Shown here: in pieces, positions 1 to 8,251 of the stretch
Layout: each line of letters opens with the position of its first letter
Numbering within the stretch: the stretch's first letter is position 1
NCBI GenBank assembly: GCA_031362725.1
Contig: JANLTC010000229.1
Coordinates: 8,297 to 72,296, forward strand
Direction of reading: 5' to 3'
Length of the DNA: 64,000 bases
Source: PR03 sp031362725
GTDB taxonomy: Bacteria; Myxococcota_A; UBA9160; PR03
Made by a program: the position numbers and the translations under genes
The notes under the pieces: generated by a model
The model's input: only the letters and a program-made list of their open reading frames with translations
What the model was told of the DNA's origin: nothing
The model's database searches: none

Positions 1-897
1 AACGGCGTCGATGCGGTGAGTCAGTCGTTCGTCGAGACGGCGGCCGACATCGAAGCGGTTCGCGCCGCGGCGCAGGCGGTCGGCAAACAGCCGTTCGTGA
101 TCGCGAAGATCGAGCGCGCCGATGCACTCACGCACTTCGAAGAGATCCTCGCCGCGGCCGATGGCATCATGGTCGCGCGCGGCGATCTCGGCGTCGAAGT
201 GCCGATGGAAGAGATCGCGGTGACGCAGAAGCGGCTGATCGCGCGCGCAAACCTCGCGGGCAAGCCGGTGATCACCGCCACGCAGATGCTCGAGTCGATG
301 GTGGCGAGCCGACTGCCCACGCGCGCCGAAGCCACCGACGTCGCGAATGCGATCCTCGATGGAACCGATTGCGTGATGCTCTCGGGGGAGTCGGCGATGG
401 GCCGGTATCCCGAGGAAGCCGTGACGATGCTCGCGAAGATCGCCGCCGCGACGGAACCGCACCGGTCGCGCGCTGGCCTCCACGCGCTGCGCGAGGTCAC
501 GAGCGACCGTTCGACCTCGACCACCGCCGAGAAGATTGCCTCGGTCGTGGAGCATGCTCTCCAAACGGTGTCGTGCGCGGCGATCTTCGTGCCCACGCGA
601 AGTGGCGCGACGGCGCGGATGATCTCGCGTTTCAAGCCGAGCGTGTGGATCGCGGCGCCGTCGGAGCACGCAGCCACCTGCCAGGGGTTGGTCTTCTCCT
701 ATGGCGTGCAGCCGATCGAGGCCGCCCGCGAGCCGGACGACTGGCGCGACTTCGCCCGGCGCTGGCTCGAGGAAGAGCAGATCGCCGGCGACATCGCGAT
801 GCTGGTCGCGGGTCCATCGCAGCGCAGTCCCGACGCGAGTCACCGGATCGAGTTCCTGCAGGTCGGCGCCCGTCCGTCTGCCGCGTCGAAGTGGTGA
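1..897 (+). CDS. pyk: Pyruvate kinase, C-terminal part (5' end outside window)
   Basis: Catalyses phosphoenolpyruvate plus ADP to pyruvate plus ATP, the last step of glycolysis, in the cytoplasm. The frame is open from base 1, so the N-terminus is missing; the GTG at 16 is internal. Visible family signatures are the barrel segment AKIERADAL, the metal/substrate-binding stretch MVARGDLGVEVP, the loop ITATQMLESM and DGTDCVMLSGESAMG, followed by the C-terminal allosteric domain. About 298 residues are present, against roughly 470 for a whole enzyme. The stop lies 4 bases before the acetate kinase start, so the two are probably co-transcribed, which would couple pyruvate formation to acetyl-phosphate/ATP exchange. 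Identity is very secure. Confidence 0.97.
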   Translation, partial: NGVDAVSQSFVETAADIEAVRAAAQAVGKQPFVIAKIERADALTHFEEILAAADGIMVARGDLGVEVPMEEIAVTQKRLIARANLAGKPVITATQMLESMVASRLPTRAEATDVANAILDGTDCVMLSGESAMGRYPEEAVTMLAKIAAATEPHRSRAGLHALREVTSDRSTSTTAEKIASVVEHALQTVSCAAIFVPTRSGATARMISRFKPSVWIAAPSEHAATCQGLVFSYGVQPIEAAREPDDWRDFARRWLEEEQIAGDIAMLVAGPSQRSPDASHRIEFLQVGARPSAASKW

Positions 898-901
898 GGA
901 C

Positions 902-2134
902 ATGACCGTGCACGAAGCCGCCGCGAAGATTCTCGTGGTGAACAGCGGCTCGTCTTCGCTGAAGTACAGCGTCTTCGATCGGGAGAGCGAAGCGAGCGCT
1001 GCGCACGGAGTCGTCGAACGCATCGGCGCAAGCGGAACCCAACTCGTCCAGCGCAGCGCGAACGGCGAGGTCAGCCGCGCATTGCCGCAGGGCGGCTATT
1101 CCGAGGCCTTCGCGGCGATGCTGCGTGAGCTGTCCGCGCCGGGCACCGGCGTGCTGCGCGACGTCTCCGAGATCGCGATGGTGGGGCATCGCGTGGTGCA
1201 CGGCGGCGAGCGCTTCGCCGCGGCCGCGCTGATCGACGACGCCGTGCTGCGCGCGATCGAAGCGCTGGCCCCGCTCGCGCCGCTCCACAACCCGGTCGAT
1301 GCAGCGGGCATTCGTGAGGCGCGGCTGCTGTTCCCGGGGGCTGCGCACGTCGCAGTCTTCGACACCTCGTTCCACCACACGCTGCCGCCGCACGCGTATC
1401 TCTATGGACTTCCCTACGCGTACTACGAGCAGAAGGGCATTCGCCGCTACGGCTTCCACGGAACGTCGCATTCGTACGTCGCGCTCGCGGCGGCGCAGCA
1501 TCTCGGCCGCGATCCCGCCGAAGTCGCGATCATCAGCTGTCACCTCGGCAACGGCGCCTCGCTGTGCGCGATCGACCGGGGTCGCTCGGTCGACACCTCG
1601 ATGGGATTCACACCGGGCGAAGGGCTGATCATGGGCACGCGCTGCGGCGATCTCGATCCCGGCGTGCTGCTCCATCTGCAGCGTGTCGACGGCCTCAGCG
1701 ACGCGCAGGCCGAAGAACTCCTGAACGAACGCAGCGGGCTGCTCGGACTCTCCGGTCTTTCGAGCGACATGCGCGAGATCGAGCGAGCGGCCGCCGCGGG
1801 CGACCCGCGCGCGCTGCTCGCGGTGCAGACGTTCAGCTACCGCGTTCGCAAGTACATCGGCGCGTACGTCGCGGCGCTGGGCAGACTCGACATCCTGCTC
1901 TTCACCGGCGGCATCGGCCAGGGAAGCGCAGGCGTTCGCTCACTCGCAACGCAGGGACTCGAGTGCATGGGCATCCAGCTCGACGCGCAGCGCAATCTCG
2001 CTGCGCGCGGCTTCGATCGGATCTGCCCGATCTCGACGGACGCTTCCCGCGTGGAGATCCTGGTCGTCCCGACCAACGAGGAACTGATGATCGCGCGCGA
2101 GACGCTGCGCGCGATCGGGCGCCCGGGCCGCTGA
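902..2134 (+). CDS. ackA: Acetate kinase
   Basis: Interconverts acetate plus ATP with acetyl phosphate plus ADP in the cytoplasm. The 410-residue product has the usual length and the ASKHA-fold signatures: NSGSSSLKYS (residues 14-23, nucleotide binding), FDTSFHHTLP, RYGFHGTSH, MGTRCGDLDPG and FTGGIGQGS. The ATG at 902 is chosen because the protein then begins just before the first strand and a GTGAGGA Shine-Dalgarno-like sequence lies upstream; the open frame extends further 5' inside the pyruvate kinase gene but is a shadow there. It follows pyruvate kinase by 4 bases. No phosphotransacetylase is visible in the window. Confidence 0.96.
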   Translation: MTVHEAAAKILVVNSGSSSLKYSVFDRESEASAAHGVVERIGASGTQLVQRSANGEVSRALPQGGYSEAFAAMLRELSAPGTGVLRDVSEIAMVGHRVVHGGERFAAAALIDDAVLRAIEALAPLAPLHNPVDAAGIREARLLFPGAAHVAVFDTSFHHTLPPHAYLYGLPYAYYEQKGIRRYGFHGTSHSYVALAAAQHLGRDPAEVAIISCHLGNGASLCAIDRGRSVDTSMGFTPGEGLIMGTRCGDLDPGVLLHLQRVDGLSDAQAEELLNERSGLLGLSGLSSDMREIERAAAAGDPRALLAVQTFSYRVRKYIGAYVAALGRLDILLFTGGIGQGSAGVRSLATQGLECMGIQLDAQRNLAARGFDRICPISTDASRVEILVVPTNEELMIARETLRAIGRPGR

Positions 2135-2209
2135 CCGAACCGCGCGCGCACGGGGCCCGAGGCGACCGCTCATGCGCGTAACCGTGCGCTCAGGTGCCCG
2201 AAGTGCGAA

Positions 2210-3028
2210 CTACCGATCGAACGCGACGAAGGTGCCGTTGATCCACCGGCCTGCGCCCGGCGATGGCCACAACGGCCCGACCAACACGCGCCCGTCAGCG
2301 GCAACCGAGTGCAGGATCTCCCATGCCCGGCCGGGCTCCGGGTGCTGTTGCCTGCAAGGTCCCGTGGCGAGGTGCAAGGGGCTGACAGCGAGATGCCCGA
2401 CGAACGTCAGCTCCGGCGGCACGCCGACGTGAAAGGCCGCGTGTCCGGGGTTGTGTGCGCCGGTCCATTCCGCACGCAGTCCGTCGACGATGCGGTCGTC
2501 GTCGCGAAAGGTGTCGACGAGACCACTCTCGAACAAAGAAGTGAATCCTTCTCGCACGAGATCGGACGTCATCTGCTCGGGAAAGGATTCTCGCGCTGGC
2601 TCGCTCATCAGGATACGGCTGTTCGTGAAGAACGGTCGCCAACCGGCGTCGATACCGGCTTCGCGCACCGCGATCATGCCCATGCTCTCGATGTGCGAGA
2701 GCAACACCGTGTCGACCGCGTCGGGATCGATCCCCGCGGCTCGAAAGGCGCTGCCCACCGCGTTCTGGTGCGCCGCGGTGCTCGCCGGGTCGTGCAGGAT
2801 CTCGTCGGCGTTACCCATCGGATCGACGACGATCGTGCGTCCGCGCCCGTCGATGACCCACGTGCATGCGGCCACCTTCACCTTGTCACCCTCGGCCCAC
2901 AACGGTTCACCCCAGGCGACGCCACGGACTTCGTCGGGGCTGAGCCCGGTCGCCGACGGGTCGATCGCGGCATCGACGTAGAGCACCCGGGTCAGCCGGA
3001 GGTCACCGATCCTCAGTGTCGTCGTCAC
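2210..3028 (-). CDS. Metallo-beta-lactamase-fold protein with degenerate metal site
   Basis: About 272 residues resembling the metallo-hydrolase fold: an early TWVIDGRGRTIVVDPMG strand pair, then VDTVLLSHIESMG where active family members have HxHxDH, and a later GAHNPGHAAFHV matching the GHTPGH-type strand. The first metal motif is reduced to a single His, so catalysis by the usual dinuclear centre is doubtful; a binding role or altered chemistry is possible. The frame is open upstream to 3142, but that extension is Arg/Ala/Leu-rich without family features, so the GTG at 3028 is preferred. It is convergent with acetate kinase and lies downstream of the glycosyltransferase on the same strand. 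Substrate unknown. Confidence 0.7.
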   Translation of the reverse strand: MTTTLRIGDLRLTRVLYVDAAIDPSATGLSPDEVRGVAWGEPLWAEGDKVKVAACTWVIDGRGRTIVVDPMGNADEILHDPASTAAHQNAVGSAFRAAGIDPDAVDTVLLSHIESMGMIAVREAGIDAGWRPFFTNSRILMSEPARESFPEQMTSDLVREGFTSLFESGLVDTFRDDDRIVDGLRAEWTGAHNPGHAAFHVGVPPELTFVGHLAVSPLHLATGPCRQQHPEPGRAWEILHSVAADGRVLVGPLWPSPGAGRWINGTFVAFDR

Positions 3029-3181
3029 CCGAACAGTCTGGCTCAGCAGCGGAGCGAGCGCGAGAATCGTTCGCAGCGACGCGGTGCGCGTCCCGACCAG
3101 CGACGGACACATGGCTGCGCGCGATCGCGCGCTCGACCTCATGATCCTCGCCGCTCGCCGCCGGCTCGCTACGCGGGAGCG

Positions 3182-4399
3182 CTAGCCGATCAGCGCGCGA
3201 ACGGGATCCGAAGCGATCGCTTCTGCGCGTAGGCGTCCGCCGAGCTCGTGTGCGCGTTCGGCGACGATCTCGTTGTCGAGGATCGCTTCGAGCGCGGCGG
3301 TAAGGCGCGTCGCATCGAGTCGGTGACGCGGGATTCCCGGCGCTGCGATGCCGAGTTGCAAGACGCGACGCGACCAATAGAACTGATCCGCGATGTGCGG
3401 CACCACGATCTGCGGGACGCCCGCGCGGGCGGCGGTCGTCGTCGTGCCGGCGCCGCCGTGGTGCACGATCGCGGCGCAACGAGCGAACAGTGTCGGGTGC
3501 GAAACCGCCTCGATCGCCATCACGCCTTCCGGCAGCGGTCCATCGCCGAGTTCGGCCCAGCCCGCGCTGATCACCGCGCGACAGCCGACGCGCACGATCG
3601 CATCGACGAGCACCCGCGTCGTAGCTGCGGGCTTCGAGTCGGGCATGCTGCCGAAGCCGAGATACACCGGAGGCGGTCCCGCATCGAGGAACGACTCGAG
3701 CTTGGCGGGGAGCGGCTCGCCTTCGAGTGGATGCAGCGATGCAACCTGATCGACCGGAACCGGCGCGTCGGCCGGCGCGGCGGCCAGCGACGGATCGACC
3801 GCGAGCAGCGGCCGACTTCCGAAGAGCAACTTCAAGATGTCGATGCGCGGGTCGAGACCGAGGCGGCGGCGCGCGGGCGCGAGCGCGCTGCGAACCGACC
3901 ACGTGAGCGGCGTCATCACCAGCGGCCACAGCGCGCGGTTCAGCCAGCCGGGCATACCCTGCCACGGTGTGAAGATCGGCCCGTGCTCGCGCGACGGGAA
4001 CATTGCGGGGCAGTACACGACGTAGCGATACGCGACCCCGCACGCCTCGGCCGCGGTCGACGCCGCCATCTCTGCGCCGCCGCCGACGACGAGGTCGGCG
4101 CCGCGCGTCTGCTCGAGCAGTGTCTCGAGGCGCTCCTCGAAGCGCTCCCGCATGTAGCGGAAGCCTTCCCTGATCGCGCGCACCGGGTGACCGTCGAGGA
4201 CGTCCGCGTGCTCGTCGAGGAACGCGCGGAACGACGCGCCGCACGGAACGAAGTGCACGCCGCGTGAGGCCGCCTGCGCCGCGAAGTCGGGCGGACCGGC
4301 GAGGACGACGTCGTGACCGGCGTTCGACAGCCGGACACCCAACTCGATCAACGGCTGCAGGTCGCCGCGGGTGCCTTCAGCAGCAAGGACGATGCGCAT
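3182..4399 (-). CDS. UGT/MGT-type glycosyltransferase (GT1-like, GT-B fold)
   Basis: Transfers a sugar from a nucleotide sugar to a small or lipid acceptor, in the cytoplasm or at the inner membrane. The 405 residues start with MRIVLAAEGTRGDLQP, the N-terminal Rossmann strand and loop of sterol or macrolide glucosyltransferases. The C-terminal donor domain has PVYLGFGSMP and the diagnostic IVHHGGAGTTTTAARAG, then VPHIADQFYW. The ATG at 4399 is preferred: the open frame continues upstream only because it reads into the decayed PEP-CTERM gene and its terminator. An 8-bp hairpin covers the ribosome-binding region. Acceptor unknown; related enzymes glycosylate sterols, hopanoids, carotenoids or macrolides. 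Confidence 0.88.
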   Translation of the reverse strand: MRIVLAAEGTRGDLQPLIELGVRLSNAGHDVVLAGPPDFAAQAASRGVHFVPCGASFRAFLDEHADVLDGHPVRAIREGFRYMRERFEERLETLLEQTRGADLVVGGGAEMAASTAAEACGVAYRYVVYCPAMFPSREHGPIFTPWQGMPGWLNRALWPLVMTPLTWSVRSALAPARRRLGLDPRIDILKLLFGSRPLLAVDPSLAAAPADAPVPVDQVASLHPLEGEPLPAKLESFLDAGPPPVYLGFGSMPDSKPAATTRVLVDAIVRVGCRAVISAGWAELGDGPLPEGVMAIEAVSHPTLFARCAAIVHHGGAGTTTTAARAGVPQIVVPHIADQFYWSRRVLQLGIAAPGIPRHRLDATRLTAALEAILDNEIVAERAHELGGRLRAEAIASDPVRALIG

Positions 4400-4401
4400 C
4401 G

Positions 4402-4421
4402 GGGAGGTCCTCCGACCTCCC
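4402..4421 (-). promoter_or_regulatory. Perfect hairpin over the ribosome-binding region of the glycosyltransferase
   Basis: GGGAGGTC (4402-4409) and GACCTCCC (4414-4421) form a perfect 8-bp stem with a 4-base loop. In the minus-strand transcript the stem ends two bases before the ATG at 4399 and contains the only GGAGG available as Shine-Dalgarno. If it folds, translation initiation would be hidden unless opened by a helicase, protein or translating ribosome. On the plus strand the same hairpin is followed by TTTT, so it could also act as a weak terminator, but no plus-strand gene ends here. Confidence 0.5.
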
Positions 4422-4514
4422 TTTTCGTCGGACCCGGATGAAACCTGCGGGTTGGATTCGTCGGTGCGGTCGGCTGGCGGCAACAGGAGCCGCTCGCGCG
4501 CTGCCGTCGCAACG

Positions 4515-4547
4515 AAAAAGGGCCGGAGCGCTCGCACGGTCCGGCCC
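4515..4547 (-). terminator. Rho-independent terminator, minus strand
   Basis: Read on the minus strand, GGGCCGGA, a 12-base loop, TCCGGCCC and then TTTTTC form a classic intrinsic terminator. It lies about 45 bases beyond the Arg/Lys end of the PEP-CTERM coding stretch and before the glycosyltransferase, so it is best read as the original terminator of the PEP-CTERM gene. The present reading frame runs straight through it, which supports that gene having lost its stop codon or frame. Confidence 0.7.
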
Positions 4548-4553
4548 CTCGAC

Positions 4554-5068
4554 ACTTGCCGGTTTCCCGGCGCGGATGCGGCGCAGTCCGCCTTGCGTCG
4601 CGCTGCGATCGCCGCGGGGCCGAGCGACACCAGGATCGCGGTACCCGGCTCGGGAATCGGGAACGCCGTGAAGTCGATGCTGCGAATGTCGAACGCGGTC
4701 GCGCCCGAGTTCCCGGCAACCAAGATCCACGAAGTCGAAGGCGCAGCCCACGGACCGTTGAAGGTCTCGTTGCCGCCACAGAATGAGAAAACGGCGCAGG
4801 TGTCGGAACCCGCGAGCGCGTAGCTCGACCCGGTCCAGCGGAACCAGCGCACGTCGTCGCCGATCGGCGCGATCAAGTCGCACTGCGACGCGACCGCGCC
4901 GCAACCGAGCCCGCGCGTTCCGAAGAACGCGTTGCCACTGATGTTCACGTTGAGCGCGGAGAAGCCGCCGGTCGCCTGGACGATCGATGCCGACGACTGA
5001 TCCGAGAGCGCGGCGCAATCGATCGAGAGGGCCTCGGCGCCCGAGACGACGAGCAGCGCCGCCTCGAG
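4554..5068 (-). pseudogene. Decayed PEP-CTERM-sorted secreted protein
   Basis: Translated from 5068 downward, the frame gives the end of a signal-peptide-like segment (ALLVVSGAEA), a roughly 115-residue Cys-containing extracellular region, and a PEP-CTERM signal: PIPEPGTAILVSL, a short hydrophobic stretch and RRK (about 4657-4592). The start is missing: a TAA at 5069-5071 interrupts the signal peptide, with LLAVR in the same frame before it. There is also no stop before the terminator at 4515-4547; the frame runs into the glycosyltransferase. A GTG at 4948 could initiate but would lack a signal peptide. PEP-CTERM proteins are processed by an exosortase; none is in this window. A sequencing error at each end is the alternative. 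Confidence 0.6.
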
Positions 5069-5408
5069 TTACCGGACGGCAAGCAAACGCCGGCCGCGAT
5101 CGGCTCGAGCGCGATGGAAGCGCCGCACCCTTCGGGAGCAGATGCGCGCGCGACTCGACGCCGAGTCGCCGAAGCCTGGATGACGTGCTGCAATGGGCGG
5201 ATCGGATCGGCGCGGCCGAGACCGAGCTGAAGAAGTGCCGACTGCTTACGATGTCGGAGATTCGAACGTTGCCGACGCCGGAGCGGCGCCAGAAGCTCGT
5301 GCAGATCTTCGAGCAGCGACACGGGCACCGGCAGGGGTTTTCAGTGGGAGGATCCGCCGCCCGGCTTGCCGGAGTAGCATCAGCAGGCGGAGCGCCGAGG
5401 AGAACGGG
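5069..5408. other. 340 bases with no convincing gene
   Basis: Lies between the decayed PEP-CTERM gene and the Gly/His/Tyr-rich gene. A plus-strand frame here contains a plausible-looking short stretch (SLDDVLQWADRIGAAETELK and LPTPERRQKLVQIFEQRHG, about 5170-5330), but it has no good start, no recognised family, and its upstream part runs antisense to the PEP-CTERM remnant. It may be a scrap of an older gene. The last part should hold the promoter of the 5409 gene. Confidence 0.4.
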
Positions 5409-5861
5409 ATGACGAAAAGTGTGATCGCGATGGCGATCCTGTTGCTGTCAGCGAGCGTCGCGACGGCGAACGGCGGACATGGCCACGGTGGTGGCCCGTA
5501 TTACGGCGGCCACAACCATGGCGGTCACTACGGCGGTCACTACAACGGCGGCTACTACCGTGGTGGCTACGGCTGGGGCGGAGGCTGGGGAAGCGGTTGG
5601 GGCGGCGGCTTCGCCGTGTATCCGCGGGTGGTCATCGGGGGCGGACCCTTCTGGGGCGGCGCGCCGTATCCCTACTACCCGTACGGTTACTACCCGCAGC
5701 CGGTGGTCATCGCGCCGCCGCAACCCCAGGTCTACGTGCAACAGGCGCCGCAACCGTACTGGTACTACTGCGAGGATCCGAAGGGCTACTACCCGTACGT
5801 TCCGCAGTGTCGCAACGAATGGCTGAAAGTGGTACCGAGGACGGATTCGACGAACCCGTGA
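5409..5861 (+). CDS. Secreted Gly/His/Tyr-rich protein
   Basis: A 150-residue exported protein. Residues 1-20 (MTKSVIAMAILLLSASVATA) form a clear Sec signal peptide. The mature part is low complexity: repeated GGH, NGGYY and GWGGGWG blocks, then Pro/Tyr-rich PYYPYGYYPQP and PQPQVYVQQAPQP. It ends with a more conserved-looking module, YWYYCEDPKGYYPYVPQC followed by WLKVVP, a C-terminal motif found in many small periplasmic or outer-membrane proteins of unknown function. The frame is open upstream of 5409, but that part lacks a signal sequence. It precedes a lipoprotein gene by 31 bases, so the two may form an operon. Role unknown; metal binding through His is only a guess. Confidence 0.8.
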   Translation: MTKSVIAMAILLLSASVATANGGHGHGGGPYYGGHNHGGHYGGHYNGGYYRGGYGWGGGWGSGWGGGFAVYPRVVIGGGPFWGGAPYPYYPYGYYPQPVVIAPPQPQVYVQQAPQPYWYYCEDPKGYYPYVPQCRNEWLKVVPRTDSTNP

Positions 5862-5892
5862 CGGTCGCGCCCCAACGAGTGGAGTTCCAGAC

Positions 5893-6444
5893 ATGCTGAT
5901 CCGATCGATGCTCCCCGCGTCCCTGCTGTTGCTCACCGCATGCGCGACGATGCCGCTCGGCCCGAGCGTGCTGGTGCTGCCGGGTTCGGGCATCTCGTTC
6001 GAGCAGTTCCAGGAAGACAACGGCGTGTGTCAGGAATGGGCGGCGCAGCAGACCGGGAATCCGCAGCAGGCAGGTGAGAATCGCGCCGCGGCGGGCGCCG
6101 TGATCGGCACGCTGGTCGGCGCCGGAGCGGGCGCCGCGATCGGCGCCGCAACGGGCAATCCGGGCGCCGGCGCCGCGATCGGCGCGGGCAGCGGCCTGGT
6201 GCTCGGCACCGTGGGTGGCGTGGACGCGGGCCAGGGCTGGTACTACGAAGTGCAGCGCCGCTACGACAACGCGTTCCAGCAGTGCATGTACGCCAAGGGC
6301 AATCAGATCCCGATGAGCGTCGCGCCCTCGGGCAGCTCTTACGCGCCGCCGCCTCCGCCGCTCGGTTACTCGAATCCTCCGCGTTCGGGTGAGTCGATTC
6401 CGCCGCCCCCGCCCGGTCCGCCGCCCCCGCCGCCGCCTTCGTGA
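5893..6444 (+). CDS. Glycine-zipper outer-membrane lipoprotein
   Basis: The 183-residue product has a lipoprotein signal (ASLLLLTAC, acylated Cys17). A glycine-zipper segment of alternating Gly/Ala follows at about residues 65-105, including AVIGTLVGAGAGAAIGAATG, as in the SlyB/YMGG-like envelope lipoproteins that insert hairpins into membranes. Next come QGWYYEVQRRYDNAFQQCMY, typical of these proteins, and a Pro-rich tail ending in poly-Pro. The stop overlaps the GTG of the LOG gene (GTGA), indicating translational coupling. Likely located in the outer membrane; exact role unknown. Confidence 0.82.
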   Translation: MLIRSMLPASLLLLTACATMPLGPSVLVLPGSGISFEQFQEDNGVCQEWAAQQTGNPQQAGENRAAAGAVIGTLVGAGAGAAIGAATGNPGAGAAIGAGSGLVLGTVGGVDAGQGWYYEVQRRYDNAFQQCMYAKGNQIPMSVAPSGSSYAPPPPPLGYSNPPRSGESIPPPPPGPPPPPPPS

Positions 6445-7595
6445 GCGACGCCCCGCGCCGCCGCTACGAACTCCCCGACGCCGAACTGGAACGCGACCTC
6501 GAGTCGCTGCTCGAGCGATTCCAGGCGCGCTATGGCGCGAGCGAGAGCCCCGAGTCGGTCCGCCAGCTGCTCGTCACCGCACTGCGTCTGATCACCGATG
6601 GCGCCACACGCGCCGACATGAAGCTCGTCGCGAACGCGCAAAAGGAACTGCGCCACGCATTCCGCGTCTTCGCGCCGTACGAACACGTACGCAAGGTTGC
6701 CATCTTCGGCTCCGCTCGAACGCAACCCGGCTCGCCCGACTGGCTCGCGGCGGAAGGCTTCGCCGAGCGCATCGTGCGCGCGGGCTGGATGGTGATCACC
6801 GGCGCCGGGCCCGGCATCATGGAAGCCGCGCAAGGCGGCGCTGGCCGGCAGGCCTCGTTCGGCGTCAACATCCGACTGCCGTTCGAGCAGCAGCCGAATC
6901 CGACGATCGCGGGCGACTCGAAGCTGATCAACTTCCGGTACTTCTTTACGCGCAAGCTGATCTTCGTGAAGGAAGCCCACGCGATCGTGCTGTTCCCGGG
7001 CGGCTTCGGCACGCACGACGAAGGCTTCGAAGCGCTGACGCTGATCCAGACCGGGCGCAGCGAAATCGTGCCGGTGGTCTTCGTCGATGCACCCGGCGGA
7101 AGTTATTGGCGCGACTGGGAGCGCTACGTCGAGTCTCATCTGCGCGAACGCAGCCTGATCAGCCGCGATGATCTCGCGCTATTCCGTGTCACCGACGACA
7201 TCGACGTCGCGGTGCGCGAAGTCGCCGACTTCTACCGCAACTACCACTCGAGCCGCTTCGTGCGCGACTTGCTGGTGCTGCGCCTGCGCGTGGCGCCGAG
7301 CGACGCGGATCTCGCGGCGCTGAACGACGAATTCGGCGAGCTGCTGCTCGGCGGTCGCATCGAGAGCTGCGGGGTTCTACCCGAAGAAGAAGGCGAGGAC
7401 GCCGCTTTGCCACGTCTCTCGCTGCTCTTCAATCGCCGTCGCGTAGGATTGCTGCGACGGCTGATCGATCGCGTCAACAGTTGGGCGGCGGACGCCGGAT
7501 CGCCGCGCGACGCGAGTCCGCGCGCGATCACCGAAAGCGCGCTGCCGCTCGAGGCGGAGAACGCGGAACTGGAAGACGAGCCGGAACGCGGCTGA
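6441..7595 (+). CDS. LOG-family protein (lysine-decarboxylase-like Rossmann fold)
   Basis: The 384-residue protein contains the LOG/YgdH core: VAIFGSARTQPG (about 88-99), GWMVITGAGPGIMEAAQGGA (nucleotide-phosphate binding), and the signature FPGGFGTHDEGFE with catalytic-type Glu. Small LOG enzymes release free cytokinin bases or cleave nucleoside 5'-monophosphates to base and ribose phosphate. This protein has an N-terminal extension of about 85 residues and a C-terminal one of about 120, so it belongs to the longer YgdH-like group with nucleotide 5'-monophosphate nucleosidase activity. Start GTG at 6441 overlaps the lipoprotein stop. Cytoplasmic. The pairing with a lipoprotein gene is unexplained. 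Confidence 0.85.
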   Translation: MSDAPRRRYELPDAELERDLESLLERFQARYGASESPESVRQLLVTALRLITDGATRADMKLVANAQKELRHAFRVFAPYEHVRKVAIFGSARTQPGSPDWLAAEGFAERIVRAGWMVITGAGPGIMEAAQGGAGRQASFGVNIRLPFEQQPNPTIAGDSKLINFRYFFTRKLIFVKEAHAIVLFPGGFGTHDEGFEALTLIQTGRSEIVPVVFVDAPGGSYWRDWERYVESHLRERSLISRDDLALFRVTDDIDVAVREVADFYRNYHSSRFVRDLLVLRLRVAPSDADLAALNDEFGELLLGGRIESCGVLPEEEGEDAALPRLSLLFNRRRVGLLRRLIDRVNSWAADAGSPRDASPRAITESALPLEAENAELEDEPERG

Positions 7596-7645
7596 CGGAT
7601 CGCGACGCAAGTGTCGCCGTTTGCCAAATGCCACCTCGCTTCGAA

Positions 7646-8208
7646 CTACGGCCGCGCCGACCAAGGTCGAACTGTGCCGACCGTCGACTCCGCTTCGCCG
7701 CGATCGATGGCAGCAGCGACGCACGCTGCGATCTCGACGCTGGTGAGCCAACGCGACCCGGTTGCGAGCGGCATGAAGCCCAACACGATCTGGTGGTAGC
7801 AGAGCCCGGGGAGCGCCTCGAATGGTCGGCGCTGCTCGGCGAGAGACCTCGTCGGATCGGCCGCGGCGCTGCCAAGAACATGGAAGGACGAGAGGTGCAA
7901 GCCGGCTCGCACCGCCTCCTCCGCGAGCACCAGCGCCGCATCCGGCGCGTGCTCTTCGTCGACCCAAGCGAGAAGAAGCGTGATCGGACCGTGCAGAGCG
8001 AGCGCAGCACGAACGGCACTGCGGAGACGCTCGGTCTGGCTGTAGTCGAGAGCGATCGCCTCGTGATGGCACCGTTCGCTGCGGATGCGCTCGTCGAGCG
8101 CACGCAGCGACGATTCGGTGCGCGCGATCGACGTGAGCGTGCGCACCGAACGGGCAATCGACACCGAGGCCTCGAGCAGCATCCCCGTGCCGCCGCCGAC
8201 GAGCGCAT
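7646..8208 (-). pseudogene. SDR-like Rossmann-fold gene with frameshift at codon 2
   Basis: From the glycine motif onward the frame reads ALVGGGTGM, then a typical short-chain dehydrogenase-like body (RTLTSIARTESSLRALDER, LDYSQTERLRSAVRAALALHG, LLLAWVDEEHAP, FHVLGSAAADP) and an end SRWLTSVEIAACVAAAID plus STVGTVRPW. The ATG at 8208 is one base out of frame with this body: ATGCGCTCGTC would need to be ATGGCGCTCGTC. The next in-frame ATG at 8182 removes the cofactor-binding glycines. Thus either a single G was lost (biological or sequencing) or the gene is dead. It follows the membrane protein gene on the same strand. Substrate unknown. Confidence 0.6.
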
Positions 8209-8251
8209 GACCGGCGGTGTCCGTGTCTTCTCCCGCTCTCCCGAGACCCGA

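Noticed and set aside
5409..5861. His/Gly-rich repeats as a CRISPR or DNA repeat array
   Set aside because: The repetition is codon-level low complexity within a signal-peptide-bearing ORF; there are no regular repeat-spacer units.
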